Positions 9,789-20,232 of a DNA stretch of 64,000 nucleotides are shown here, piece by piece. Under the pieces are notes generated by a model. That model did no database searches. It was not told the DNA's origin and worked only from the letters and a program-made list of their open reading frames with translations. The stretch is from Galerina marginata (Eukaryota; Basidiomycota; Agaricomycetes; Agaricales; Galerinaceae). Numbering within the stretch: the stretch's first letter is position 1; each line of letters starts with the position of its first letter. Both the position numbers and the translations under genes were made by a program. The DNA is taken from contig JAECYW010000005.1 in the NCBI GenBank assembly GCA_023014335.1, forward strand, positions 2,046,001 to 2,110,000, written 5' to 3'.

Positions 9789-9806
9789 CCCTCGCAGTGG
9801 GCTCCA
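9789..9806 (-). other. Putative tRNA primer-binding site
   Basis: Read on the minus strand this is TGGAGCCCACTGCGAGGG. It begins with TGG, the complement of a tRNA CCA end, and lies 4 bp inside the LTR-like boundary, just upstream of gag. Which tRNA primes was not determined. Confidence 0.55.
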
Positions 9807-10294
9807 ATTATGTCAATGTGAATTTTTATTCACCTGGGTTTCACCGGAATTGACTTTGTTCAGGTTATTCCAGATATCGGGTAAACTGGTCCTAGACTCT
9901 GGTTCTCTTCAAACTAGTAAAAATTGGTGGATGGGTCTAGAAGGATTTTAAGAAGTGTGCGGAGTAGTACGGTAGTAGTAATTCAAGTGAACTGTAGCCT
10001 GAATATAAGAGTAAAAGTGAACTTGGGGATATAAGGAATAGTTAGGCCGGTAAGCCTGGCCGAAATGGATATACGCAGTTGTGTTGAAAAGAACTGGGCT
10101 GACTGGAGGATAGAAGATAGTCTGCTCTGGATAGTAATAGGGATCTGTCTGATAAAAGTAGTGATTACGTTGGGTAGTTGGATAGAGTTGATGATGTCTA
10201 TTAGACGATCGACGGGCGGGTTGATAGGAATTCGGATAGGAAATGACGGAAGTGGTAGCTTAATATTTAGGCAGAGTATTCGTTAGTTGGATAT

Positions 10295-10547
10295 AAAGTC
10301 TGTGGCTGCAAGACGCAGTCGTATAAAGTCCGTTGGATCAAAGTCCGTAACTGCAAGACGCAATCGTATAAAGTCCGTTAAATCAAAGTCCGTAACTGCA
10401 AGACGCAGTCGTATAAAGTCCGTTAAATCAAAGTCCGTAACTGCAAGACGCAGTCGTATAAAGTCCGTTAAATCAAAGTCCGTAACTGCAAGATGCAGTC
10501 GTATAAAGTTCGTTAAATCAAAGTTCGTACCTGCAAGTATGCAGAAT
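10295..10547 (-). repeat. 45-bp tandem array, about 5.6 copies
   Basis: Units start at 10,295, 10,340, 10,385, 10,430, 10,475 and 10,520. Each unit holds two half-related AAAGTCCGT(A/T)A cores separated by CTGCAAGACGCAGTCG. The four central units are nearly identical and the end units have diverged. The array lies between the TATA-like run and gag, so it would be in the transcribed leader of the retrotransposon RNA. An accidental plus-strand ORF through it is a by-product of the period being divisible by three. Confidence 0.9.
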
Positions 10548-10655
10548 ATTCACTCAAGTTCAGTGGCTACAAGAGTAGCAGGGTTCTTTAGGCTTAGTGG
10601 CTTATAAAGTTTTGGTGAAGTGGGTACTTATATTGTCAAGTGGAAAAACTACCTC

Positions 10656-10665
10656 TATATATATA
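10656..10665 (-). promoter_or_regulatory. TATA-like element of the LTR
   Basis: An alternating TATATATATA run lies about 0.9 kb upstream of gag. Its position inside the LTR-like block suggests the core promoter of the element. This rests on position and motif only. Confidence 0.4.
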
Positions 10666-10717
10666 CTTTTGAGATGTGGTTATGTTTGTAGGATGCTATG
10701 TCTAGGGAACAATAAGG

Positions 10718-10840
10718 ACATAGCCTCGCATAGCCTTTAGCATAGCCTTAGCATAGCTTCCTGTCTAATCTTTCTGCGTAGCCTTTTTACATAGCCGTTC
10801 TGCATAGCCTTTCTGCATAGCCTTTCTGCATAGCCTTTGA
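10718..10840. repeat. Short CATAGCC direct repeats
   Basis: CATAGCC(T) recurs about eight times in ~120 bp, in the last part as GCATAGCCTTTCT units of 13 bp. They lie upstream of the TATA-like run on the minus strand, where U3 enhancer repeats would be expected. Confidence 0.7.
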
Positions 10841-10918
10841 AGCTAAATTAAGAGTGTCTAAATTTATACGTGGAGAAGAATTAGGTTTTTCACGGGCATA
10901 GCCTTGTGGCTGGGTAAT

Positions 10919-13900
10919 CTAGTGTATTCTAAGTTCTGCGGATTCTAAGGTTATTCCAAGGAGTGAAGGCGAGTGCTTTGAATCAGAGCTTTGCTCTAAA
11001 CAGTATGTCGCCTGACACCGCATGTGTTTGGTTGGGTATGTCAAGGCTTGGTCAATGCAATGAATGCCGCGAGTCACATCCCACACATGGAGGTCACTTG
11101 TGTAATCTGTGGGCTCCATGTTACCGTCGTATAACGGAAGGTCCAAGGCATTTAGAATTCTCCCTGATGGATGACAATTTTCCCACAAATCTCGCACACG
11201 ACCACTGACAACTGCTGGGCCGCATTGTTTGCCAAGAGGCTTGATGGAGTAATCTGCAAAAAAGAAGGAATTTAGGAAAAATTAGGCAGAAATGGGGTCA
11301 TCAATGTTCTTGCCGTTTATAGAAATTTGCCGTGAAGGTGTCCCAGCGACCTTTCTCAGACCAGCCTCATCGAAAGATATTCTGTCCTTCAGAGGCCATC
11401 CGGTGACAATAACATTCTTCTTCTTCAATTCTTGTTGCTTTTTGAAACACTTCAGTGCATCCCATGCCTCATAAGTGAATGACTTGATAACGGAATCGGC
11501 TGGACGTGCAATGTGACGTGGTCGACGATCGACATAAAACGATTCGATACGCTCAAAAAATTGACCAAGTCGTTCGTGATAAACTGGGAACTTGACAAAC
11601 AAATTTAATAACGGAAAAACTTTTGACTTCACGCAACTTACGTGGAACTTTGGTGTGAATGCCATGGGTCTACCTGTCACATCGAAAACGGTATAAGTTT
11701 TCCTCCCAGTCGGACGATTGGCTTCAAGAGGAAGAGAAATTTGTTCCTTTTCGGCCTACAAAGTTATGTTCAGCATCAAGAAATTGAAGAGTGAATATTA
11801 GACTACACTTACATATTCCCTTATCACCATTGGCTCGAATAGCGAAGTGACCTCGGTCAGTTCGATAGGGTTTTCCTTCGATCCCAGTCCTGAAAAGACG
11901 ACAGGAGACGATGAGCGAGGACGCTTAGTCGAAGTTTTGCTGTCACTATTCGATAGGGTAGACGGTTTTGGGGCTTCGGCTGGCGAGGATGGACGAGTTT
12001 GAGGTTCTGACAACATGTCTGGCTCTTCATCGGTGCTTTCAGCATGAGGACGCGCAGGCGATCGAATGCCGCCAAGTTCATCACGGTCGATATCCATGCC
12101 AGCCGAGGTGCAGGCTGGACCAGATCTCAAATCTGAGCCGCTTTCTGAACCAGGCCAGACATCCACTGGACTGTTATTATTAACCTCAAAGTCATGAATG
12201 GCAGAGTCGTCATGAGGCGTTGATGCAGTGAGCGGTGACGTGAGTTGGATAGAATTCACCACCGAGCGACTTCCTACAGGAGCGCCATGAAAAGCTGTGT
12301 TGAGAGCTGCAGCTAAAGCATCTGCAGAAGAATCCTTGCCACCATTTTCCATTGGAAATGGATCTGCTTGCTCTTCAAACGGGTTAAGAGGCGTTGATTG
12401 TGGAGGGTAGGATGGTGCTGTAGAGTTGTTTTCCATAGACGGTTCCATGATATGCTGCATATGCAATGCCTCAGAATGAATGCCAGTCTCGACTTGTTTA
12501 CCAGTAGAAGACGCCAGGCGTGCATGAACGGCCGGAGCTGATTCGTTGTAGAGTCCGATCAGAGGTTGGACTACTTGAGGTAGAGGCGGATTAACCGATA
12601 GAGCCAGAGGCGCCTGAATAGAGCGTGCAGCAACAACACTCAATGACGCCGTATGAGACATAACAAACGGGACTTCCATGGACGGTGGTGGAGGCAAATA
12701 CTGATGAACGTTGCGTGCGCTGGTATTGGCGTGAGATAACACCGTGACTCCCGTAGGGTCAATGCTTAACATGGGTAAAGATGGTATGGCCGGGTCAATA
12801 AACGGGCGCGCAGATGGCCATGACAACGGCACACCGGTGGTAGAAACTTTCTGACCCGATGTAACAGGCCATGAGCCAATAGATGCAGGCGGCAGCGGAG
12901 ATGGCTCAATAAAATGCAACGGCCTACTGGGTTCCGGAAAAGACACAGATGGAACGTATGGTACGGCTACAAACGTTACGTGCCACGAGGTCAACGATCA
13001 ATCTTGAACAAAGTGGCAAAAAACATACGCAACGCAGGGGAAAAACACCGCTTATCGGTGTCACATGTCGACGCAAAATTGATATCAGACCAGGGCATGG
13101 AGTTTGCTAAGTCCCGTAGCGCTGTGTAAACCGAGATGCGACCCTCAGCAAGACGAAAAAGGGCATCCCAAATCAGATTTTCCACAGCCAAGACGCGAGG
13201 CGGCTTGTGAGAGCCAAGCCTCGCAGCCAAATCGATGACGGTTTGGTGATGAAAGGACTTCGTCGACAACCGCACAGTCACCAAAAGGTACAGGGGTGAT
13301 ATCAAAGAGGCAAGCTGGAATGGCGAGCGAGAGCCTACATGGGCAGTTGAAGAAGCGCAGCCATCCGTTTGACATTTCTTGATGAATGCATTATATTCAA
13401 TTTCAAAGCGGTTGTACAATTCTTCATCTTGAAAACCACTACTTGGATTGGCAGGCATCGATATCAAAGAAAAAGAACATACCCAGGTGGCACAGAGGGC
13501 ATATCTGCAGGAAGATCTGGTATGGTTCCTTCAGGGAATCGAATGCTTTTCATAGCAGCTATATGAATAGCAGCCAGAAGGAAATTCTCTTCGATTGCGA
13601 TGTACTTCGTTGCAACATTGTTCCTCGCAGCCATATGCATCAAGGAAAGCATAGGATTGGGAAATTTGCGAAACTGCGAGATGCCGTCGGTCGCATCTTG
13701 CACTAACTTCTTGAAGGTTATCACCATCTTCGGCCAGTCTTGCAAACGGGAAAATGCCTGGAAAATCATCAAAAATGAGGTCTAACATGAAACACGCACT
13801 CACATCAAGACCATCCTTCGGACTCGGCGGCCCTGGCAGGAACATACATGCTGTAGGAGAGGAGGCAGGTACTCGCGAAATACATTGCACACGAAGAGAA

Positions 13901-14732
13901 ATAATTTCAAATAATCTGTATGCGCATAACACAGAACAGAGCTTTTGGAAATCGTAAACGGTCAAATTCGGTTCATGTGCAGCCACAACTGAACAGCTCG
14001 ATTCTGGTGCTGTGGTTGTGACAACCTTCACGCCCAACAACCCTAGAATATCTTTCGTGCGTGGATCGCCGGCGAAAGAAAGTAGTGCGTCCTCAAAGCC
14101 ATGTAACGAAGACAGGAAGGTCTGCTCATTCATATTGTCAACAAAGAAGGAGAACACACCTCAAATTTTGGTAACTTGTGTGAATGCGCCAAAAGAGATT
14201 CGGGTTTCAACCCCAATGATTCCGAATACCATGGAAACTCGGCCAAAATAGTTGAATATAGACGTCGATGAGAAGTCGCTACATTACTACGGTCAGCACA
14301 GGAGAATTTGAAAATGCAGACAACACATACCAATGTTTGAGTCGTAGGAAAGATAACGTGGATGAAATCCGCTCGACATAGAGTCTCAGGATCTTTAATT
14401 GGGGACCGAAAATGACAAAGAAAATGAAAGCAGAGCAAGGCCTTGGAAGGAAGGATTTGTTGTTTTGGGAATTGATATAATTGCGTGTTTGGAAAAGAAA
14501 CATTATCATGTGACCAGATGACAAAGCTGAGCTCAATTGGTCGAGCTTGCTTCGTCATATGGTCAGCTGACATTATCTTTGCACCGCTTGTTCATTCACT
14601 GATTGAAATTCAGAATCTGTTGCACACACTTAATCGCAATATAATGTAATGGTAAGAGTATTTACACCTTTTCCGCGACGGTGACCCCTCCTCAAGAATC
14701 TTTCGCAGCCTTTGCAACGCTTCAGAAGACAT
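10919..14732 (-). CDS. Unrecognised multi-exon gene next to a Plavaka transposase
   Basis: A chain of minus-strand ORFs joined by plausible ~40-50 bp introns supports one gene. Clear joins are KLPKFE|TFLSSLHG across ~14,120-14,160, GLD|AFSRLQDW near 13,760-13,805 and PPG|SSGFQDEE near 13,440-13,490. The middle segment (11,820-12,990) is Pro/Ser-rich and ends with a charged stretch carrying ENPIELTEV, which resembles a SUMO-interacting motif. The segment 11,282-11,680 is basic with KKQQELKKKN. A last possible exon (10,919-11,197) has CHPSGRILNALDLP. The start is uncertain; MSSEALQRLRKILEEGSPSR at 14,732 is a candidate. I know no family for it. Its orientation and closeness to the Plavaka gene suggest an element-encoded accessory protein, but it could be an independent gene. 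Confidence 0.5.
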
Positions 14733-15400
14733 ATTCGGCCCTCGTGGCAATGCGCGAAACGGAGGCGAAGTACCAAAAGGATAGAGGTTGATAGACCGGA
14801 TGCACCTATCTGTAATACATCGTAAGTAGTTACTCACCCTGCTCAGAATGTGTTACTCACCGATATAGCACCTGAATAATATTTTCTTTAATACCCTGGT
14901 GTTATGAGCGATATTTCCAATAAAGTAAAGCATCATCTTCAACATGAGAGCGCGACTCTACCAGAATTGCAGAATGCCGTTTGCACGGTTTTGAGCCATT
15001 CAGGTGAGATCATATGACGAAGATCTCCCATACATTGATCAATGATCACAGTAGGACTGTGCCACTAGTGCATCAGGAAACGGCAGTCGGAGGGACACGA
15101 TTGCGAAGTGCAGAGTGAATTCGTCGGAGTCATGAGTGCCGCCATTTACAAGTTCCTGATGGGTCGATTGGCAACACCTGGGCGCATGCCATCATCAAAT
15201 ACTCACCTCCTTGCATATAATGTTCAAGATATATGCTCAACTTCATCCTGCCACAGTAGATATTAAAGAGACGGACCACGCTTGAATGGAGTGGCAGTGA
15301 ATGCCTTGATCCTACATAAGGCGACCGCCTCAATGGACAGTGAATGGAAAAAAAGAAGTATATAGGAGTCGTGAATTTTGTATATATTCCGTTACCGAAG
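14733..15400. other. Spacer between the unknown gene and the Plavaka gene
   Basis: About 670 bp without a supported gene. It would hold the 3' end of the Plavaka transcript and the promoter of the unknown gene. I see no repeat or RNA gene in it. Confidence 0.5.
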
Positions 15401-18400
15401 TTATAACGCTGTCTCAGCGACATCCTCCTCCATTTCTGATCTTGTTCGTTTCTTTGGTACGACTGAGCATGTCTTCCCTGCTGGCGTCGAGGCCTCTTTC
15501 TGCTGCGCTGCGCATGCTTGTGCTTCCCGCTTAGCTTTTTGTGTGGCTCGAAGGCTTTGTGCAATTTTAGCATGTTGCGCCTGTCGATCCTCAAGTTGAT
15601 AAAGGGGAATAGGAACGACAAGTGAACGTTGCAGGGCTGCACGAAGGCGGTGTGCGTTGTGGAATGCATGGGTGTTAATGACAAAACGTTCAATCGGTCT
15701 GTGTTCTATATATGTCTTGAATAGACCTGATTGAACTCGTTCCTGTATCAACGGCTCCTTGCCAGACGCTGTACATTTTGCGAGAGGGCAATCATGCTGC
15801 ACATTGTAAAGAAACCCAATATCCTGCACATGCCATTTAAAGTGTGTCATGAAAATTGAGACATTGGGGATAGTGCATACCGTGGAGGGTATAACAGCGT
15901 AGACTGTTTCTTCATGATGTCGGGCTAACATTGGCATTCCGAAAATTTCATGTCGAGTACTACAGACTTCAAAGATGTCGAGCACAACGACAGCGCGTTT
16001 GCCTTCGGATTCTGCCATAATTTCAACAATGCGACCAGTAACAGATTGTGTGCACTGGCATGGAAAGGCTTTAGAGCTATATGGCTATCCAGTGATGATA
16101 ACAAGTATCTTACATTGAATGGTGACGTCGTAAAGACCCACGATCCTACTAAACACAAATCTCCTGAATTTGCAACAACGGAACGGCAGGCGGTCCATAG
16201 TGAATCGACAACTTCTGAAGAGTTCACAGCCTTGGCTCCTTGGGTCTGATGCCACGGAATAAACCTCCTTTTCTCAATCTTTTTATCTGCACTGCGCTTA
16301 AGCGGTTCCAATCTAAAGGCGCCTACATAAACACTATAAGTTGCCTGAGTCGTATGGTAGAAAGCAAGACCCACCATTGACAAGCTTCGCATGACTAGTC
16401 CAACCGAAAAGGGCTTGAAGCGTTGGATGGTCATGAATGAAGCTGCGGACGGAAGGCCCAGCTCTATCCCACTCTCCGTCGCCTGCCGGCCACCAACCCC
16501 CAGTGAGACGATATTTTAATACCTCTTGACTGGCACATTGGAAAGCTATATCTCGACTTGGGGCAAGGTGGTTCGAAAAAATAGAACAGAACCTAAAGAT
16601 AGCGTTGAAACATTCAAAGGTCTCTGTCGCAACCCCAACCAGAGGCCCGAAACGGAGAATATCGGCTTTCAAATGGGCAAGGAGGTGGAGTTTCAACTTG
16701 GATGTCATTTTCGATGGGTCGATCAAGGCGAACAGATCAAGAACGTTTGCAGCAGCAACTTCGATGTCGGACTGCAGGCAGGTCGTTGAGAAAAATACCA
16801 GGACACCACAAAGTTTTAAACTTACAAGGTACTCTGCCATATTTCGTATTTCTGGGATCCACAAGAGTGCGGTAAGCTCACCCACTGCTTTGGTGAGAAG
16901 AAACCTAGTGGAGTCGACCAGATCGTAAACATGAAACATGTTGACCTGTGTAATGGCTTTAAACTGCCGTCCAATTAGTGAGTTGGCGTATTGCATGATA
17001 TAGTTTGCTCGAATGGGGTGTATAGAAAGCCCAGATATGTCAGTTGATTGTAAACGAACTGAGTACCTCTGTTTTTGACTGGTTGTCCAAGAAGTGTGCG
17101 AGCCATGCCACAGGTATTTCACAACACCCAGCAGAATGGTGTGAAGAATTTCCACCAGAGTATCGACAGCAGCATTAAACCCTGTCGAATAATAAATTCA
17201 GACTGTGATAGCAAAAATAGAAGGGGAAGTGTCCACCATCCAGCTTCAGAAACGGGTTATAGATCTCGGTTTTATGCTCCTCCACCCATGTCAGCAGTTC
17301 AGTCTGAATATCAGTCGTCGTCCGTCCAGGGTTTTCCTTGCGCAACGTTCGTGCTCGATCTATAAGGAAATCAATCCAGTATTGGGTGTAAGCGTCTTTG
17401 ACACCGGTCTTAGTCTGCTGATTCTGCACAGTCTGGGCAATGCCCAGGCAGGCCAACCGAACCTGGTCCTCGACATGTAAGGCAGTCTCTTCAGCAGAAC
17501 GAGCCTTACCAGGCTGGATATTTCGATCTAGTTAGCCATAAGAATGAGATACACTCATTTCCCACCTCAAAGAGACTATGAAACCCTTCATCGGATTCTT
17601 TCGCTTCATGTGTCCCGCCAGCATGGCATTTCCTGGATAGCTGGTTTCCATTTCCCCCGATGTGGCCGCAGACTTCACTTTGGACGGGGTTGTCCCCTGG
17701 GCCGCAATTGACACCTATCTTGAAACGAATTTGTGCCCCCGATGTCCCGTGACGAACTTTCACGGGCTTTTTATGAGTCGACCTATCAGATAATTAATGC
17801 CAGAGATGTATTCGAACACAGTCAACATACTCAATGACCTGTTTAATGCCATGAAACTGCTCAGTGATACTCGCCACTGGCGAGGTCGATACAAAATGCG
17901 TGTGGAATTCTTGTTGAAGAAATTTTCGGGGTAGGTTTCGGTGACTGATATAGATGTTCCAGTGTTTGTTCCAGCTCTTGGATCTGTTTCCAGATACATC
18001 GTCGCCGAAAACATCTATCCAGCTGGTGTATAGGGGGTCTCCCTCTGCCAACGCGCGGTCTGGGTTGGGCATACGTGCCGGGTGTCCAGATTTTATAGTT
18101 TGACCTATTCTTTATGAGTAGGCTTAATAGGCAGAATAATTCACAACCCACTGCTCCAAGTGGGAAGGAAACCCATGTCCCTCAAGTCTAAGAAATTATC
18201 CTGCAAATCGGAGGCTTGTATCAGAACAATTTCATCAGCCACATTTGCAACAAACTGCATTGTTGTCAGCCTCTTGGATTAATTGCAGTTACTTGAAACT
18301 TGCTTACTTCTTGATCAAACTTCACGATATATGCATCTGCACAGACATTCCCGTCTTCGTCCTCCAGCCATCGCACTGGAATGACATATGTACCATTCTT

Positions 18401-19620
18401 GAGGCGTGCAACTTCGTCAATGTAATAGTGGCAGTTGCCAGCATCATACATAGGGCTTAGCGTATGCGGATCGACATCCTTCCTCCATTTTTGCGCATGA
18501 TAGACCTCAGATATAATACCATCTCTAGGAATCACCGGATAGCGGCGAATGTGATTGCATACCATGGGATTAGCCCAGTCCTAAGTGGGATAGACGTCAA
18601 GGTCTGATTCCTAGACAGGCTAAAGAAAATCGTAAAGCATACCATGGCCACCAGAGTGCGTGGATCATTCATGGAATAAATGTTGCCTTTAGGAGACTGG
18701 TGCTGTGTAGTAGGTACACCCGTTGACTTTCGAAGGGAAGACTGTACCTGACGAAGATGGTATAAGGTTGGGACATTGCGGGCGCCGCCTTCGCGGAGTA
18801 TCCAAAGAAATATGTTCATAAGTCCGTTAGAAATTCGCATTCTTGGGAGATTGTCAAGGATATCAAGCAAGAACATCTATCATGTAGGGAAAATATGTTT
18901 AGTCGACGATCAATGGTCGGATGGCTATACGGTGTCTATACCCACCATCTTTGATTCATAAGGCGACCAAGCCTTGTTGGTATTGGGCTCTCTTGTACCT
19001 TGTAGTTCTTCAGTAAGTACGTCCACCGCATCGGGCACATTCAGGTCTATCCAAAACATTATGAGCGTTGTGGAGAAGCCCATGCAGTAATAGGTACTTG
19101 CGTGCGTTCCGCAGCAACTCGGACAGGATATCAGCCTGTTCGAGCTCGTCCAGCAGTAGTTCACCATTATTCGGGTCCTCTTCAGGCGGGAGATCTGCGC
19201 CATGCCAAAGATCAAACTGATTTGCCTCATCCTCCAGGCGTTTCCTCTCTAAAGTTGCAGCAAGTGTATGATCGATTCCTGCGTCAAAGACTTCCTCGCC
19301 GAGCGCGTAGTGATCCCACATTTCTTTCTCTTCCTCACTTTGTCGAGGAGCGCTTGCAGTTGTAGTAACCTCGGGTTGTATCGTCGAAGATAATATAATA
19401 AAATCCATGTGCTCTTCCATTGCAGTTTCTTCTCTGAAGGTTTGTTCTCTCGCCTTTGCCTTGAATTGTTCAACTTCCCCGGCCTCGAGAGACTTGGCAT
19501 GGTTTTCCGACTTTAAATGATTAGCAACACTTCCCTTGTTGATCCACCCACCGCCGTTTTGTTTGCCCGCCAGACATATTGTACATCGTACTTTCGAACC
19601 GTCGCCAGAAAGTTCTATAA
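15401..19620 (-). CDS. Plavaka-type (CACTA-like) transposase
   Basis: Spliced in order on the minus strand, the exons give a recognisable Plavaka transposase. They include a zinc-finger start (~19,560), [16 protein letters not shown] (18,876), [13 protein letters not shown] and [16 protein letters not shown] (~18,500), [20 protein letters not shown] and [16 protein letters not shown] (~18,030), [20 protein letters not shown] (~17,680), [35 protein letters not shown] (17,150), [20 protein letters not shown] (~16,590) and [19 protein letters not shown] near the stop at 15,401. These are the conserved blocks of a cut-and-paste transposase with an RNase H-like core. Introns of 40-60 bp keep the frame wherever I checked. 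The defect is near 19,570: the CTIC cysteine pair and the downstream HLKSENH histidines are in different frames, so the N-terminal finger looks broken by a one-base indel. The start codon is therefore unknown. Confidence 0.85.
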
Positions 19621-20232
19621 CTGAAAATCATTTCACATGAAGCTGCAAATAATATGACAGAGTCCAGGGAGCATACAGTCAGGTTGTGGGTTCGATTTGC
19701 GTCCTTTTGCCATTCTTCAATAGGTGTGAATGAAGATTTATAATTGCGCCGTTTCAAGACAGTCTTGATATATAGTCGGCCACGAGATATTAGAAAGTGA
19801 CTCGCCCTCGACGGAAACCCCTCTTCAACCAGTAAATTGTGCCCGTTGGGGAATATATATACAACCCCTTGCACCGCTTTGCAGCGTTATATGACTCGGA
19901 CTAATCTTACACGGTCACAACTTCTGGCGAGGAAGTGCCGGAGTTGACGCATGAGACTGTTGAAATTTATCTGTTGAGACAGTGAGATCAGTCTGAAGTG
20001 CAGTGGGTGAGAGCGTATTGGAGGAATGGGACTGAGATTGCAATTGAAAGCATTGGTGTGGGCGGTCGGGGTGTTCGTCGGTTCGACAGCCTGCGGACGA
20101 ATTTCAATGAGGCAGAAGTTGACTTCTTTGTCGGCGAGTTCAGGTCGGGTGACGTAATTAGGTGGACACGTAATAATTATCAACGGTGACCTGAGTCTCC
20201 AGTTGCCACCCTTCCACATCTTATATCTCACA
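19621..20232. other. Divergent intergenic region
   Basis: About 600 bp between the Plavaka 5' end (minus) and the first deaminase-like gene (plus). It should hold both promoters. Minus-strand ORFs here look like antisense shadows. No clear TATA box or repeat stands out. Confidence 0.4.

Larger units (their letters stand above)
9811..10915 (-). mobile_element. Putative 5' LTR of the gypsy element
   Basis: The inner boundary is taken at 9,811, where the plus strand reads TGTCAATGTG, so the minus-strand LTR ends in CA four bases before the primer-binding site. The region has no gene. It holds a TATA-like run at 10,656-10,665 oriented for minus-strand transcription, an array of 45-bp repeats downstream of it, and short CATAGCC repeats upstream. 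The outer end is uncertain because the second LTR lies outside the window; about 10,915 is the limit set by the next coding exon. Confidence 0.5.

Noticed and set aside
10295..10547. CRISPR-like array
   Set aside because: The units are contiguous with no unique spacers and lie in a eukaryotic LTR.
10287..10607. Plus-strand ORF made of repeated KSVTARRSRIK units
   Set aside because: It is only the translation of the 45-bp repeat array, whose period is a multiple of three; it has no independent coding evidence.
14279..14330. Intron with GTATGT...CCGTAG in the unknown gene
   Set aside because: Splicing it would create an immediate TAA; reading through keeps the frame, so I did not call it.
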